21,372 bases of DNA. It comes from Thiotrichales bacterium. GTDB lineage: Bacteria > Pseudomonadota > Gammaproteobacteria > Thiomicrospirales > Thiomicrospiraceae. The translations under genes were made by a program, and so were the position numbers. Below, piece after piece: positions 7,495 through 15,031 of this stretch. Below the pieces are notes generated by a model. The model saw nothing but the letters and a program-made list of their open reading frames with translations, was not told the origin of the DNA and ran no database searches. Position 1 is the first letter of the stretch. The number at the start of each line of letters is the position of its first letter. The DNA is taken from contig JALVTA010000193.1 in assembly GCA_027036095.1 (NCBI GenBank), positions 1 through 21,372 of the forward strand. The letters are read 5' to 3'.

Positions 7495-8202
7495 TCACCG
7501 TCGGAGCAGGCAGGCCTCGAAGCGCCCGCTGACGGCCACGCTCTGCTCGCCGCCGCGCAGCTTGGGGGCCGGCATGTCGTCAGCCATCATCTTGAACATG
7601 GCGTGCATGGGCGCGGGCTTGGGCTGAACGCCGCCCTGCATGTCCAGATCCACCCTGATGAAGGTGGCCGAGCCGGCACCGAACGCCTCGCGCAGTTTCT
7701 GCAGCCGCGCCCGGGCGTCATGGATCAGACGGCTTTCCAATGTGTTGCGCAGCGCGTTCTGCCGCGCGCGGGAGATGCGGAACTGCACGCTGCCGACGGC
7801 CATGTAGCGCTGCAGCGCCTGCAGGGCGCGGCTGGCATCGTCATCCTTGAGCGGGCCGGTGAGCCGGTAGTGCAGCTGACCGCGCCAGCGCACGATCACC
7901 TTGCGCTTGCTGTCATACACCGGCCAGCTGTTCCAGCCCGCCAGCACCAGCTTCACCCGCCTCGGCAGTTTCTCCGCCGCCGCGTCCACCTGCTGCGACA
8001 GGGTGTTCAGGCTGCGGTTGAGCGCCACGATGGAGTCCGCCTCACGGGTGGCGGTAAGGGTGGCCACCAGCTCATCCTGTGCCGCCACCGTCTCCACCCG
8101 CTGACTGAAATTCACCCGCGTGTCCTCTTCACACGCATCGTCCGCCCATGCGGGCAGCAGGGCCGCAAGGCCCAGCAGCCCGCCTGCAAGCACCTTCTTC
8201 AT
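7495..8202 (-). CDS. Periplasmic SIMPL-domain (DUF541) protein
   Basis: A 235-residue protein with a clear signal peptide (MKKVLAGGLLGLAALLPAWA, cut before DDACEED). The mature part begins 'VNFSQRVETVAAQDELVATLTATREADSIVALNRSLNTLSQQV', the usual opening of SIMPL/DUF541 proteins. 'VYDSKRKVIVRWRGQLHYRLTG' and a final strand 'SVAVSGRFEACLLRR' are consistent with the fold. Such proteins are exported and of poorly known function (BP26/OMP28 of Brucella is a member). The start ATG 8202 has GAGGAG 6 bases upstream. It is preceded by a 121-base spacer holding a terminator-like repeat, so it probably has its own promoter rather than being read from ppk2. Confidence 0.78.
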   Translation of the reverse strand: MKKVLAGGLLGLAALLPAWADDACEEDTRVNFSQRVETVAAQDELVATLTATREADSIVALNRSLNTLSQQVDAAAEKLPRRVKLVLAGWNSWPVYDSKRKVIVRWRGQLHYRLTGPLKDDDASRALQALQRYMAVGSVQFRISRARQNALRNTLESRLIHDARARLQKLREAFGAGSATFIRVDLDMQGGVQPKPAPMHAMFKMMADDMPAPKLRGGEQSVAVSGRFEACLLRR

Positions 8203-8254
8203 GGCATTCTCCTCGTTTTTTCGGGACTTTTGCGGCGGCCCGCGCAGGCATCCG

Positions 8255-8281
8255 GCAAAAATGGGGGAGGCCCCGTTGTCA
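8255..8281 (-). repeat. Intergenic repeat copy A (terminator-like)
   Basis: This 27-base stretch matches the reverse complement of 14756-14782 at 26 of 27 positions; the shared core is AAAAAYGGGGGAGRCCCCG. In the minus direction it reads GGGG-CCTC-CCCC-ATTTTTGC about 42 bases after the stop of the PEBP gene, so it may act as a weak rho-independent terminator between that gene and the SIMPL-domain gene. The stem is only 4 G:C pairs, followed by a C:A mismatch. Confidence 0.65.
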
Positions 8282-8323
8282 CGACGACCCGATGCCGTCC
8301 GAAGGGAGCGGCGGGCGCCGGCC

Positions 8324-8794
8324 TCAGCGCTGATAATGGCTGATCAGGCTGGCGCTGTCCAGCGCATGGTCCCGAATCCAGGCGTCGGCCACGGCGGGCG
8401 AGGTGTCGGGCCTGAGCGGCAGATGCGCCCGGGGCATGGCGAAAATGCTGAACACATAGCGATGCGGGCCATGTCCCACCGGTGGACAGGGCCCGCCGTA
8501 ACCGGGCGTACCGAAACTGGTGACGCTTTCCACCGCCCCCAGCTCGCGCAGAAAGGCGCCTGCACCCTCAGGAATGTGGTGCACCACCCTGGGAATGTCG
8601 AACACGATCCAGTGCCACCAGCCGCCGGGCCGGGGGGCGTCCGGGTCATGGACGATCAGGGCGAAGCTCTCCGTCTCCTGCGGCTCCCCACCCCAGTCCA
8701 GCGGTGGAGACAGATTCTCACCGTGGCAACCGTAACCGTTGTAGACGAAGCGTTCATCCACCCGCTCGCCCAGCGCTTCACTGTGCAGATACAC
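8324..8794 (-). CDS. PEBP-family (YbhB/YbcL, Raf kinase inhibitor-like) protein
   Basis: A 156-residue cytoplasmic protein with the two hallmark PEBP segments: 'SFALIVHDPDAPRPGGWWHWIVFDIP' (about 43-68, DPDAP plus the HW ligand-pocket residues) and 'GYGGPCPPVGHGPHRYVFSIFAM' (about 98-120). 'GENLSPPLDW' near residue 25 is also typical. Bacterial members bind anionic ligands in a conserved pocket, and their physiological role is unclear. The start is GTG 8794, preceded by GGAGG that lies in the end of the previous small gene (3-base gap). It forms a compact run with ppk2 and the 77-residue gene and is followed by repeat copy A. There is no signal peptide. Confidence 0.93.
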   Translation of the reverse strand: MYLHSEALGERVDERFVYNGYGCHGENLSPPLDWGGEPQETESFALIVHDPDAPRPGGWWHWIVFDIPRVVHHIPEGAGAFLRELGAVESVTSFGTPGYGGPCPPVGHGPHRYVFSIFAMPRAHLPLRPDTSPAVADAWIRDHALDSASLISHYQR

Positions 8795-8797
8795 GGC

Positions 8798-9031
8798 TCA
8801 GAGCTCCTCCATGAGAATGCGTTCCTGCTTGCGGTATTTCGCCGCCAGCGCTTCCATCTCCTTGGCCACCTCATGCATGGCGGTGGCGTAGATGTCGCCG
8901 ATGGCCGCCTCCACCAGCAAAGTCAGCTCGTCGAAGTGCTCCCGGTCCACCTGCGCGGCCACCTCCGCCGGCAGCATCTCCTCAAAGCGTTTCACCACCC
9001 CTTCGGCCCGCTGTCTGATCTTCAGTCGCAT
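8798..9031 (-). CDS. Small all-helical protein of unknown function
   Basis: A 77-residue protein starting at ATG 9031, with a strong AGGAGG ribosome site located in the last codons of ppk2, 8 bases upstream. The sequence (MRLKIRQRAEGVVKRFEEML...) is charged and amphipathic, likely three helices, ending in a coiled-coil-like 'HEVAKEMEALAAKYRKQERILMEEL'. There is no membrane segment, cysteine or known motif. It sits with 3-base gaps between ppk2 and the PEBP gene, so it is probably co-expressed with both. I do not recognise the family. The tight packing and strong ribosome site argue that it is a real gene and not a chance frame. Confidence 0.8.
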   Translation of the reverse strand: MRLKIRQRAEGVVKRFEEMLPAEVAAQVDREHFDELTLLVEAAIGDIYATAMHEVAKEMEALAAKYRKQERILMEEL

Positions 9032-9034
9032 GGT

Positions 9035-9832
9035 TCAGTCCTCCTTGAAAATGTCGTCGCCGCTGGCGAGGATGAGGGGATCGGGCGTACCCACCACCTC
9101 GGCGTCCTTGCCGTCATAGTCGAACTGGTTGAGCACATGGCGCATGGCCGCAAGGCGGGCGCGCTTCTTGTCGTCCGACTTGATCACCGTCCACGGCGCA
9201 TAGCTGGTGTTGGTGTAGAAGAACATGTCCTCCTTGGCCTTGGTGTAATCGTCCCAGCGGTCGAGAGAGGCCAGATCCATCGGACTGAGTTTCCACTGCT
9301 TGAGCGGGTCGTGCTTGCGCTTCTCGAAGCGGCGCAGCTGCTCCTTGCGGCTGACGGAAAACCAGAACTTGATCAGGTGAATGCCCTCCTCAAGGATCAT
9401 GCGCTCCACCTCCGGCGCCTGACGCAGAAAACGGTTGTACTCGCTCGGCGTGCAGAAGCCCATCACCCGCTCCACACCGGCGCGGTTGTACCAGGAGCGG
9501 TCGAACAGCACCATCTCGCCGAAGGTGGGGAACTGATCGATGTAGCGCTGGAAATACCACTGCCCCTTCTCCTTCTCGGTGGGCTTGTCCAGCGCCACCA
9601 CCCGCGCCCCGCGGGGATTGAGATGCTCCATGAAGCGCTTGATGGTGCCGCCCTTGCCGGCGGCATCCCGCCCCTCGAAAACGATGATCAGCCGTTCGCC
9701 CCGCTCCTTGATCCACTTCTGCAGCTTGAGCAGCTCGATCTGCAGCAGCCGCTTCTGTTGCTCATATTCCTTGCGTCCCATGCGCTCCGCGTAGGGATAG
9801 CCGTTCTGGCTGGAGACAATCTTCTTGCCCAC
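9035..9832 (-). CDS. ppk2: Polyphosphate kinase 2 (PPK2 family)
   Basis: A 265-residue single-domain PPK2, a cytoplasmic enzyme that moves phosphate between polyphosphate and nucleotides. Visible motifs are Walker A GRDAAGKGG (54-62), the Walker B/lid motif DRSWYNR (111-117) followed by AGVERVMGF, and 'KFWFSVSRKEQLRRFEKRKHDPLKQWKLSPMDL' and 'WDDYTKAKEDMFFYTNT' toward the C-terminus, all typical of one-domain PPK2. Substrate preference (ADP, GDP or AMP) cannot be read safely by eye. The start is GTG 9832 with GGAG about 9 bases upstream; a shorter start at Met18 is possible. It heads a minus-strand run with the 77-residue protein and the PEBP gene, and is divergent from yggS with a 65-base spacer. 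Confidence 0.95.
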   Translation of the reverse strand: MGKKIVSSQNGYPYAERMGRKEYEQQKRLLQIELLKLQKWIKERGERLIIVFEGRDAAGKGGTIKRFMEHLNPRGARVVALDKPTEKEKGQWYFQRYIDQFPTFGEMVLFDRSWYNRAGVERVMGFCTPSEYNRFLRQAPEVERMILEEGIHLIKFWFSVSRKEQLRRFEKRKHDPLKQWKLSPMDLASLDRWDDYTKAKEDMFFYTNTSYAPWTVIKSDDKKRARLAAMRHVLNQFDYDGKDAEVVGTPDPLILASGDDIFKED

Positions 9833-9897
9833 TGATACACTCTCCGTCTTCAGACTGAAAAACTCATATTACACCTCGTCTATACGAAACATAAACC

Positions 9898-10611
9898 ATG
9901 AGCAATACAGAAATTGATCTGGCTCAACGGCTTGCGCGGGTAAATGCCCGCATCGAGGCCGCCGCCCGGCAGGCCGGGCGCGATCCGGCGGAAATCACCC
10001 TGCTGGCGGTGAGCAAGACCAAACCGCTGGAGATGGTGGACGCCTTCGCCACGCTGGGACAGCGCCACTTCGGGGAAAACTACGTGCAGGAAGGCGTGGC
10101 CAAGCAGCAGCAGCGGCCGGATCTGATCTGGCACATGATCGGCCCCATCCAGTCCAACAAGACGCGTCTTATCGCAGAGCACTTCGACTGGGTGCATGCC
10201 ATCGACCGCTTCAAGATCGCCCGCCGCCTGAGCGAGCAGCGCCCGGTGGAGAAGGGCCCCCTGCCGGTGCTGATCGAAGTGAACACCTCCAACGAACCCA
10301 CCAAGGCCGGTGTCATGCCGGACGAAGCGCTGGCGCTGGCAGAGCAGATTCTGGCCCTGCCCAGCCTTGAGCTGCGCGGGCTGATGACCATCCCCGCCCG
10401 CAGCCAGGGGCTGGAGAACCAGCGCCGCCCCTTCCGCCTGCTGCGCGAGACGCTGGAGCGCATCAACCGCGCCCTGGGCGTGGAGCTGAACGAGCTCTCC
10501 ATGGGCATGAGCGGCGATCTGGAAGCGGCCATTCTGGAAGGGGCCACCATCGTGCGCGTGGGCACCGACCTGTTCGGACCGCGGGACTATGGCGCCCGCG
10601 CTCAGGCCTGA
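9898..10611 (+). CDS. yggS: YggS/PLPBP family pyridoxal-phosphate homeostasis protein
   Basis: A 237-residue single-domain PLP-binding TIM-barrel protein. The PLP-linked lysine is K40 in LLAVSKTKP. Other family signatures are 'RHFGENYVQE', 'LIWHMIGPIQSNKTR', 'VLIEVNTSNEPTKAGV', 'LRGLMTIP' and the C-terminal 'LSMGMSGDLEAAI.EGATIVRVGTDLFGPR'. The protein has no known catalytic turnover and keeps free vitamin B6 and amino-acid pools balanced. The start is ATG 9898; no clear Shine-Dalgarno stands in front (TACGAAACATAAACC). In Pseudomonas and many relatives yggS is next to proC-yggT. Here two opposite-strand genes intervene. Its stop overlaps the 3' end of the convergent GGDEF gene by 10 bases. 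Confidence 0.96.
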   Translation: MSNTEIDLAQRLARVNARIEAAARQAGRDPAEITLLAVSKTKPLEMVDAFATLGQRHFGENYVQEGVAKQQQRPDLIWHMIGPIQSNKTRLIAEHFDWVHAIDRFKIARRLSEQRPVEKGPLPVLIEVNTSNEPTKAGVMPDEALALAEQILALPSLELRGLMTIPARSQGLENQRRPFRLLRETLERINRALGVELNELSMGMSGDLEAAILEGATIVRVGTDLFGPRDYGARAQA

Positions 10612-11720
10612 CGGGAACCGTTGAAATAATGATTGTGCAGCAGGCTGCGCGCCTCGCTGCGACGGAACACCGGCGCCACGGCCACGCCGTTACGTCCTTT
10701 GTGCTTGACTTCATAGAGGGCCAGATCTGCCCGACGCAGCAGATCGCTGAAACTGCGGTCCACCTGAGGCGCCAGCTCGGCGATGCCCACCGACAGGGTC
10801 ACCACCACGGTGGCCTCACCCGCTTTGACCGGCTGCAGGCGCAGCTGGTCGATGAGCCGCGCCATGTAGCGGGCCGCAGTCCGGGCATCCGTGCCGGGCA
10901 TGAGCACCACCAGCTCATCCCCGCCCCACCGGCCCAGCAGGTCACTGTCGCGGCGAAAGGCCCGGCGCATCTGCTCGGCCACATGCTCCAGCGCCGTATC
11001 GCCCACCGCATGGCCATGCTCGTCATTGATCAGCTTGAAACGGTCCAGATCAATCAACGCCACCGACAGCGACGTGCCGGTGCGCCGATGGGCAGCGAAC
11101 AGCGCTTCCGCCTGCTGCAGGAAGCCGCGCCGGTTGAGCAGACCGGTAAGCGGGTCAGTCAGCGCATGACGGCGCAGCTGCGCTTCCTCCTCCGCCAGCA
11201 TGTTGAAGTAGTCAAGCATGTACCAGGCCAGCACCGCGGAGGGCAGTGCGTTCATGCCCACGAACAGGAACAGATAGGCGTAGGCCTTGGCACCGGCCAC
11301 CTGCACCACCTGCGGGCGCAGCAGCACCAGCAGCCCGATGGCCGCCACGGTGACCAGCGCGCCACCCTCCAGTCCAACGGTAATGTAGCTGCCGGTAACC
11401 ACCAGCCCGTAGAAATACAACTGCTGATAGCTGACCGGATATTCATGCACCTTGAAGGCCAGCAGTGCCAGCACCCCCAGCGCCAAAGCGATGAAGACGC
11501 GGAAAGCAAGCGCAGGAAAACGGTGGGCCGTCCACCCCGCCAGCAGAAAAATGGCGGCCATGAAAAGGTCAAGCGCCACATGCTCGACCGGAAAGGCCAG
11601 CACGCCAATCAGGTCCGCCAGCAGAAAGGCCAGCACAATGCCTGCCGACACCCACGCCAGCAGGCTCACCAGCCGGGCGCGGAACTGCTGCAGACGCCGG
11701 TTGACGGATGCTCGGCCCAT
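10602..11720 (-). CDS. Membrane-bound GGDEF diguanylate cyclase
   Basis: A 372-residue protein. Residues ~17-170 form about six hydrophobic membrane segments with short loops, matching no sensory domain I can name. A short charged linker (EEEAQLRRHA) leads to a GGDEF domain that begins DPLTGLLNRRGF (189-200). The signature is GGDEL (266-270), a Leu-for-Phe variant seen in active enzymes. The metal-binding Asp lies in ALIDLDRFK (224), and an inhibitory I-site RDSD (257-260) stands the correct five residues before GGDEL. It is therefore probably an active, product-inhibited enzyme making c-di-GMP from two GTP at the inner membrane. The start is ATG 11720 with a GGAG site. It is transcribed against yggS, with overlapping 3' ends. 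Confidence 0.94.
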   Translation of the reverse strand: MGRASVNRRLQQFRARLVSLLAWVSAGIVLAFLLADLIGVLAFPVEHVALDLFMAAIFLLAGWTAHRFPALAFRVFIALALGVLALLAFKVHEYPVSYQQLYFYGLVVTGSYITVGLEGGALVTVAAIGLLVLLRPQVVQVAGAKAYAYLFLFVGMNALPSAVLAWYMLDYFNMLAEEEAQLRRHALTDPLTGLLNRRGFLQQAEALFAAHRRTGTSLSVALIDLDRFKLINDEHGHAVGDTALEHVAEQMRRAFRRDSDLLGRWGGDELVVLMPGTDARTAARYMARLIDQLRLQPVKAGEATVVVTLSVGIAELAPQVDRSFSDLLRRADLALYEVKHKGRNGVAVAPVFRRSEARSLLHNHYFNGSRQA

Positions 11721-11782
11721 AAAACTCCCTCCCGATTCCTATGTTAAGGACGACAGGCGGGCATTGAAAGGGGCATGCCCTT

Positions 11783-11846
11783 GATCCGGCGCAAGTTTTT
11801 TGCGGGTTCCAGAATGACGAACCCCGCACGAAGCGGGGTCCGGATC
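11783..11846. repeat. Two-hairpin palindromic element (REP-like)
   Basis: GATCCGG (11783-11789) pairs with CCGGATC (11840-11846). Inside, directly abutting, are hairpin 1, CGCAA (11790-11794) with TTGCG (11800-11804), and hairpin 2, ACCCCGC (11821-11827) with GCGGGGT (11833-11839). A 16-base unpaired strand containing CCAGAATGACGA lies between them, so the element can fold as a three-way junction. It lies in the 152-base spacer between the minus-strand unknown gene, which ends at 11873, and the start of the GGDEF gene. A TTTTT run (11850-11854) follows on the plus strand, but no plus-strand gene ends here. Confidence 0.6.
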
Positions 11847-11872
11847 TCCTTTTTGCGACGGTCGCGCCCGGT

Positions 11873-12934
11873 CTATGCCATGGCATCGACCTTCTGTTCA
11901 CGGGGCACACCGTCCGGCGCTGCCGCGCCAGCCGATGCGGTCGCACCCCCGCTTTCCCCACTCTCCGCCGCCGCAGACGCGACGGGCGAAGCCTCCGGTG
12001 TGGCGGTGCGCTGCTCACGCACCGCCGAATCGCTCTCCTCTGATCTGCCTGCCTTCTCTTTCGGCCCGGCCGTCTTTTCTTCCGGCTGCGCGGCCTCGGA
12101 TGATGAAACCTCTTCCGGCAGGCCCAGCATGGCGCGCAGCTGTTTCACCTGCTCGCGGATCTCCTCGTGCACCTGCTCGATGGCGGACACGGCCCGCTTC
12201 TCACCCCCTCCCATCAGGGTCTCGATGGTGAGACTGAAGCTGCGGAAGGTGGTCTGGATCGTCTGCTGCACCTGCTCCACCTGCGCCCAGTAGCGGGTTA
12301 CCTGGCGTGCCGCCTTCACCGGATCGGGACCGGTCGGGGGACGGGCACGCTCCACCTCCACATAGGCGGCCGCCGCCTGCTGCTGAATGCGGGCGTAGGT
12401 GATCTGCTGGGTCATGTTCAGGCTCACATTGCCGATCTCGCTGCCGTCCACCTGCAAAGCTTTCGCTGCCTGCAAGGCGGCGGGAATGTTGCCGCCGTAG
12501 AACTGGTCGGCCAGATCGGCTACCTGCTCGAAAATGGACTTGAGCGCCCGCATCTCGTCCTCATCCAGCTCGCCCTGCACATGCAGGCCGAAGCGGGCCT
12601 CGAACCGGCCCGCCTCCAGCTCCGCCCGGGAGCCGACCACCGCCACCCCTTCCGGCCCGGCGTAGCCGGCAATCTTCGCCTCCGAGGCATGCACGGCCTG
12701 AAGCATCTGACGCACGTCCACCCGAACCCGGTCACCGTCGCGGGTGACGATCTCAAGCCGAAAGGTCTCGCCGTAGTGGAGCGCTTCGGCCTGCCGGGCT
12801 ACGGCGGCCACCCCGGCACGCGCCTGTGCGCCGCTGTCGGCCATTGTCGGGGAATAAGTCTTTCCGGTCGGTTTCCAGCCGCTCAGCCCCAGCCGGCCGA
12901 GGGCGTCCTGAAAGCCTGTCATCTGTGTGTTCAT
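11873..12934 (-). CDS. Unrecognised 353-residue protein with disordered acidic/Ala-Ser tail
   Basis: The start is ATG 12934 (MNTQMTGFQDALGRLG) with AGGAG 7-8 bases upstream; longer in-frame extensions run into the proC promoter region. Residues ~45-110 may form a small beta-rich region (FRLEIVTRDGDRVRVDVRQ). Residues ~122-190 are helical, with 'GELDEDEMRALKSIFEQVADLADQFYGGNIPAALQAAKAL' and then 'SLNMTQQITYARIQQQ'. Residues ~205-270 form a further amphipathic helix, and ~272-353 are a low-complexity Glu/Ala/Ser/Lys tail that looks disordered. There is no signal peptide, membrane segment or catalytic motif. I do not recognise the family and give no function. It is divergent from proC and tandem with the GGDEF gene, from which the hairpin element separates it. 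Confidence 0.85.
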   Translation of the reverse strand: MNTQMTGFQDALGRLGLSGWKPTGKTYSPTMADSGAQARAGVAAVARQAEALHYGETFRLEIVTRDGDRVRVDVRQMLQAVHASEAKIAGYAGPEGVAVVGSRAELEAGRFEARFGLHVQGELDEDEMRALKSIFEQVADLADQFYGGNIPAALQAAKALQVDGSEIGNVSLNMTQQITYARIQQQAAAAYVEVERARPPTGPDPVKAARQVTRYWAQVEQVQQTIQTTFRSFSLTIETLMGGGEKRAVSAIEQVHEEIREQVKQLRAMLGLPEEVSSSEAAQPEEKTAGPKEKAGRSEESDSAVREQRTATPEASPVASAAAESGESGGATASAGAAAPDGVPREQKVDAMA

Positions 12935-12994
12935 GGCTTTTCTCCTCTGCACGGCGCGGGCAAAACGCCTCACGCCGTCACCCGGTTTATCGGC

Positions 12995-13023
12995 ATGGCA
13001 CGCCATCCCTTGAGTGCTACAAT
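12995..13023 (+). promoter_or_regulatory. proC: Sigma70-type promoter for proC-yggT-yggU
   Basis: An extended -10, TGCTACAAT (13015-13023; hexamer TACAAT 5 of 6), follows a weak -35 ATGGCA (12995-13000, 4 of 6) at 17-base spacing. The start would fall near 13030, about 25 bases before the proC ATG. It lies in the 120-base divergent spacer between proC and the unknown minus-strand gene. Confidence 0.5.
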
Positions 13024-13054
13024 TTCCAGCAACCATTTCCAGGGGCTTGCAGAC

Positions 13055-13890
<836 letters not shown>

Positions 13891-13894
<4 letters not shown>

Positions 13895-14466
13895 GCGCGG
13901 GGCTGCAGGCACTGCTTTTTCTCCTTCAGGTGGTCTTCGGGCTGATCACCTTCGTGTTCATTCTGCGCTTTCTCATGCGCGCCACCCGGGTGGACTGGCG
14001 CCTGCCGCTGGTGCACATCACCGCGCGGCTGACCAACTGGGCCTGCGCCCCGCTGGGCCGGCTGCTGCCGGTGAAGGGGCGCTGGGACTGGGCCGCCCTG
14101 GCGGCCGCCTGGCTTACCGAGGTGGCCTACGCCGTGGCGGTGAGCCTGCTCACCGGCCAGCACTACGGCGCCGCCGGCATCGCCCTATTCGGCGTGGCCG
14201 AGACCCTCAACGTGCTGCTGGACAGCCTGTTCTGGCTCATCATCATCCAGGCGGTCCTCAGCTGGGTTCAGCCCGGCTACAATCCCAACCTGGCCATCTT
14301 CCACCAGCTGGCCGAACCGGTGCTGGCACCCTTCCGCCGCTTCATCCCTCCCATCGCCGGGCTGGATCTCTCTCCCATCGCGGCGCTGATCGCCATCAAG
14401 CTGACGCAGATTCTGCTGGTGGGCCCCATCGCCGGCATGGCGCGGGCGGCGCTTGCGGGAGGCTGA
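13891..14466 (+). CDS. yggT: YggT-family membrane protein
   Basis: A 191-residue protein with two YGGT repeats. The first is near 10-80 (LLFLLQVVFGLITFVFILRFLMRATRVDWRLPLVHITARLTN) and the second near 105-185, with the hallmark 'AVLSWVQPGYNPNLAIFHQLAEPVLAPFRRFIPPIAGLDLSPI'. About four membrane segments are expected in the inner membrane. Homologues have been linked to osmotic tolerance and K+ handling, and the plastid relatives (CCB3/YLMG) to membrane organisation; the precise role is uncertain. The ATG at 13891 overlaps the proC stop, with GAGGAGG just upstream, so translation is probably coupled. It precedes yggU by one base. Confidence 0.94.
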
Positions 14467-14467
14467 C

Positions 14468-14758
14468 ATGGCGGCCCGCTGGGACGGCGACGATCTCATC
14501 CTGCCGGTGCTGCTGCAGCCCAAGGCCAGCCGTGACCGGATCACCGGCTGGCACGGCGACGAGCTGAAGATCCAGATTACCGCCCCGCCGGTGGACGGCA
14601 AGGCCAACGCCCACCTGATCAAGTTCCTCGCCAAGCAGTTCAAGGTGGCCAAGGGGCAGATCGAAATCGAGGCGGGCGAACTGTCCCGCCACAAGCGCCT
14701 GCGCATTCATGCACCCGGCAGGCTGCCTGCCGGCTTCCAGCTGGAAAGACCCGCCTGA
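14468..14758 (+). CDS. yggU: DUF167 / YggU family protein
   Basis: A 96-residue small alpha/beta protein carrying the DUF167 signature: 'LLQPKASRDRITGWHGDELKIQITAPPVDGKANAHLIKFLAKQFKVAKGQIEIEAGELSRHKRLRIH'. Function is unknown across the family. The start ATG 14468 has GGGAGG 5 bases upstream and comes one base after the yggT stop; an upstream ATG (14453) lies within yggT and is not preferred. It is the last gene of the proC-yggT-yggU unit, with a terminator-like repeat beginning at its stop codon. rdgB, which often follows in enterobacteria, is absent; recC follows instead. Confidence 0.95.
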   Translation: MAARWDGDDLILPVLLQPKASRDRITGWHGDELKIQITAPPVDGKANAHLIKFLAKQFKVAKGQIEIEAGELSRHKRLRIHAPGRLPAGFQLERPA

Positions 14759-14782
14759 CAACGGGGTCTCCCCCATTTTTGC
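14756..14782 (+). repeat. Intergenic repeat copy B (terminator-like) after yggU
   Basis: TGACAACGGGG then TCTCCCCCATTTTTGC: this is the inverse of copy A (8255-8281), with one mismatch in 27 bases. It overlaps the yggU stop codon. GGGG pairs with CCCC around a TCTC loop and a TTTTT run follows, so it could act as a weak terminator for proC-yggT-yggU. Confidence 0.65.
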
Positions 14783-14801
14783 GGTGTGCGTCCATCTCAC
14801 G

Positions 14802-14821
14802 CCGGAAAAAACCGGAAAAAA
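14802..14821. repeat. Tandem 10-mer CCGGAAAAAA x2
   Basis: Two exact adjacent copies of CCGGAAAAAA occupy 14802-14811 and 14812-14821, followed by CCCG. They lie between terminator-like repeat copies B and C. A run CGTTTTTTCGGG near 8213-8224, beside copy A, resembles their reverse complement, hinting that they may belong to a longer repeat unit. Confidence 0.6.
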
Positions 14822-14847
14822 CCCGTCCTGTGGTGGGTAACAGGCCG

Positions 14848-14873
14848 AAAAAGCGGGGCCTCCCCCGTTTTTG
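14848..14873 (+). terminator. Strong rho-independent terminator, repeat copy C, upstream of recC
   Basis: AAAAGCGGGG (14849-14858) pairs with CCCCGTTTTT (14863-14872) around a CCTC loop. This gives a 10-bp stem (one G:T) with matching A- and T-tracts, so it could stop transcription in both directions. It shares the AAAAACGGGGGAGGCCCCG core with copies A and B. It probably insulates recC from proC-yggT-yggU. Confidence 0.75.
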
Positions 14874-14997
14874 ACCGATGCGCGCGCATGGCTCCGAAAT
14901 TTCCACAGGCCTCCATTGCCCAGGACGTATATCAGTCCCGTTTTTCACGTGGCCCCCCTTCGCGACACTCCAGGTTTCACCGGGCGCCGGCCACCTC

Positions 14998-15025
14998 TTT
15001 ACAGCGCCAGTGCCTGTGATACAGT
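14998..15025 (+). promoter_or_regulatory. recC: Candidate recC promoter
   Basis: TTTACA (14998-15003, 5 of 6 to the -35 consensus) and TACAGT (15020-15025, 4 of 6 to -10) are 16 bases apart, with TGTGA just before the -10. A start about 7 bases downstream falls on or next to the recC ATG at 15032, where no Shine-Dalgarno is seen, raising the chance of a leaderless message. The rest of 14874-14997 shows nothing I can name. Confidence 0.4.
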
Positions 15026-15031
15026 TGCCCC

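Noticed and set aside
9833..9897. Promoters in the ppk2-yggS divergent spacer
   Set aside because: TATACG, TATTAC and TAATAT hexamers exist on both strands, but none has a credible -35 at proper spacing, so none was called.
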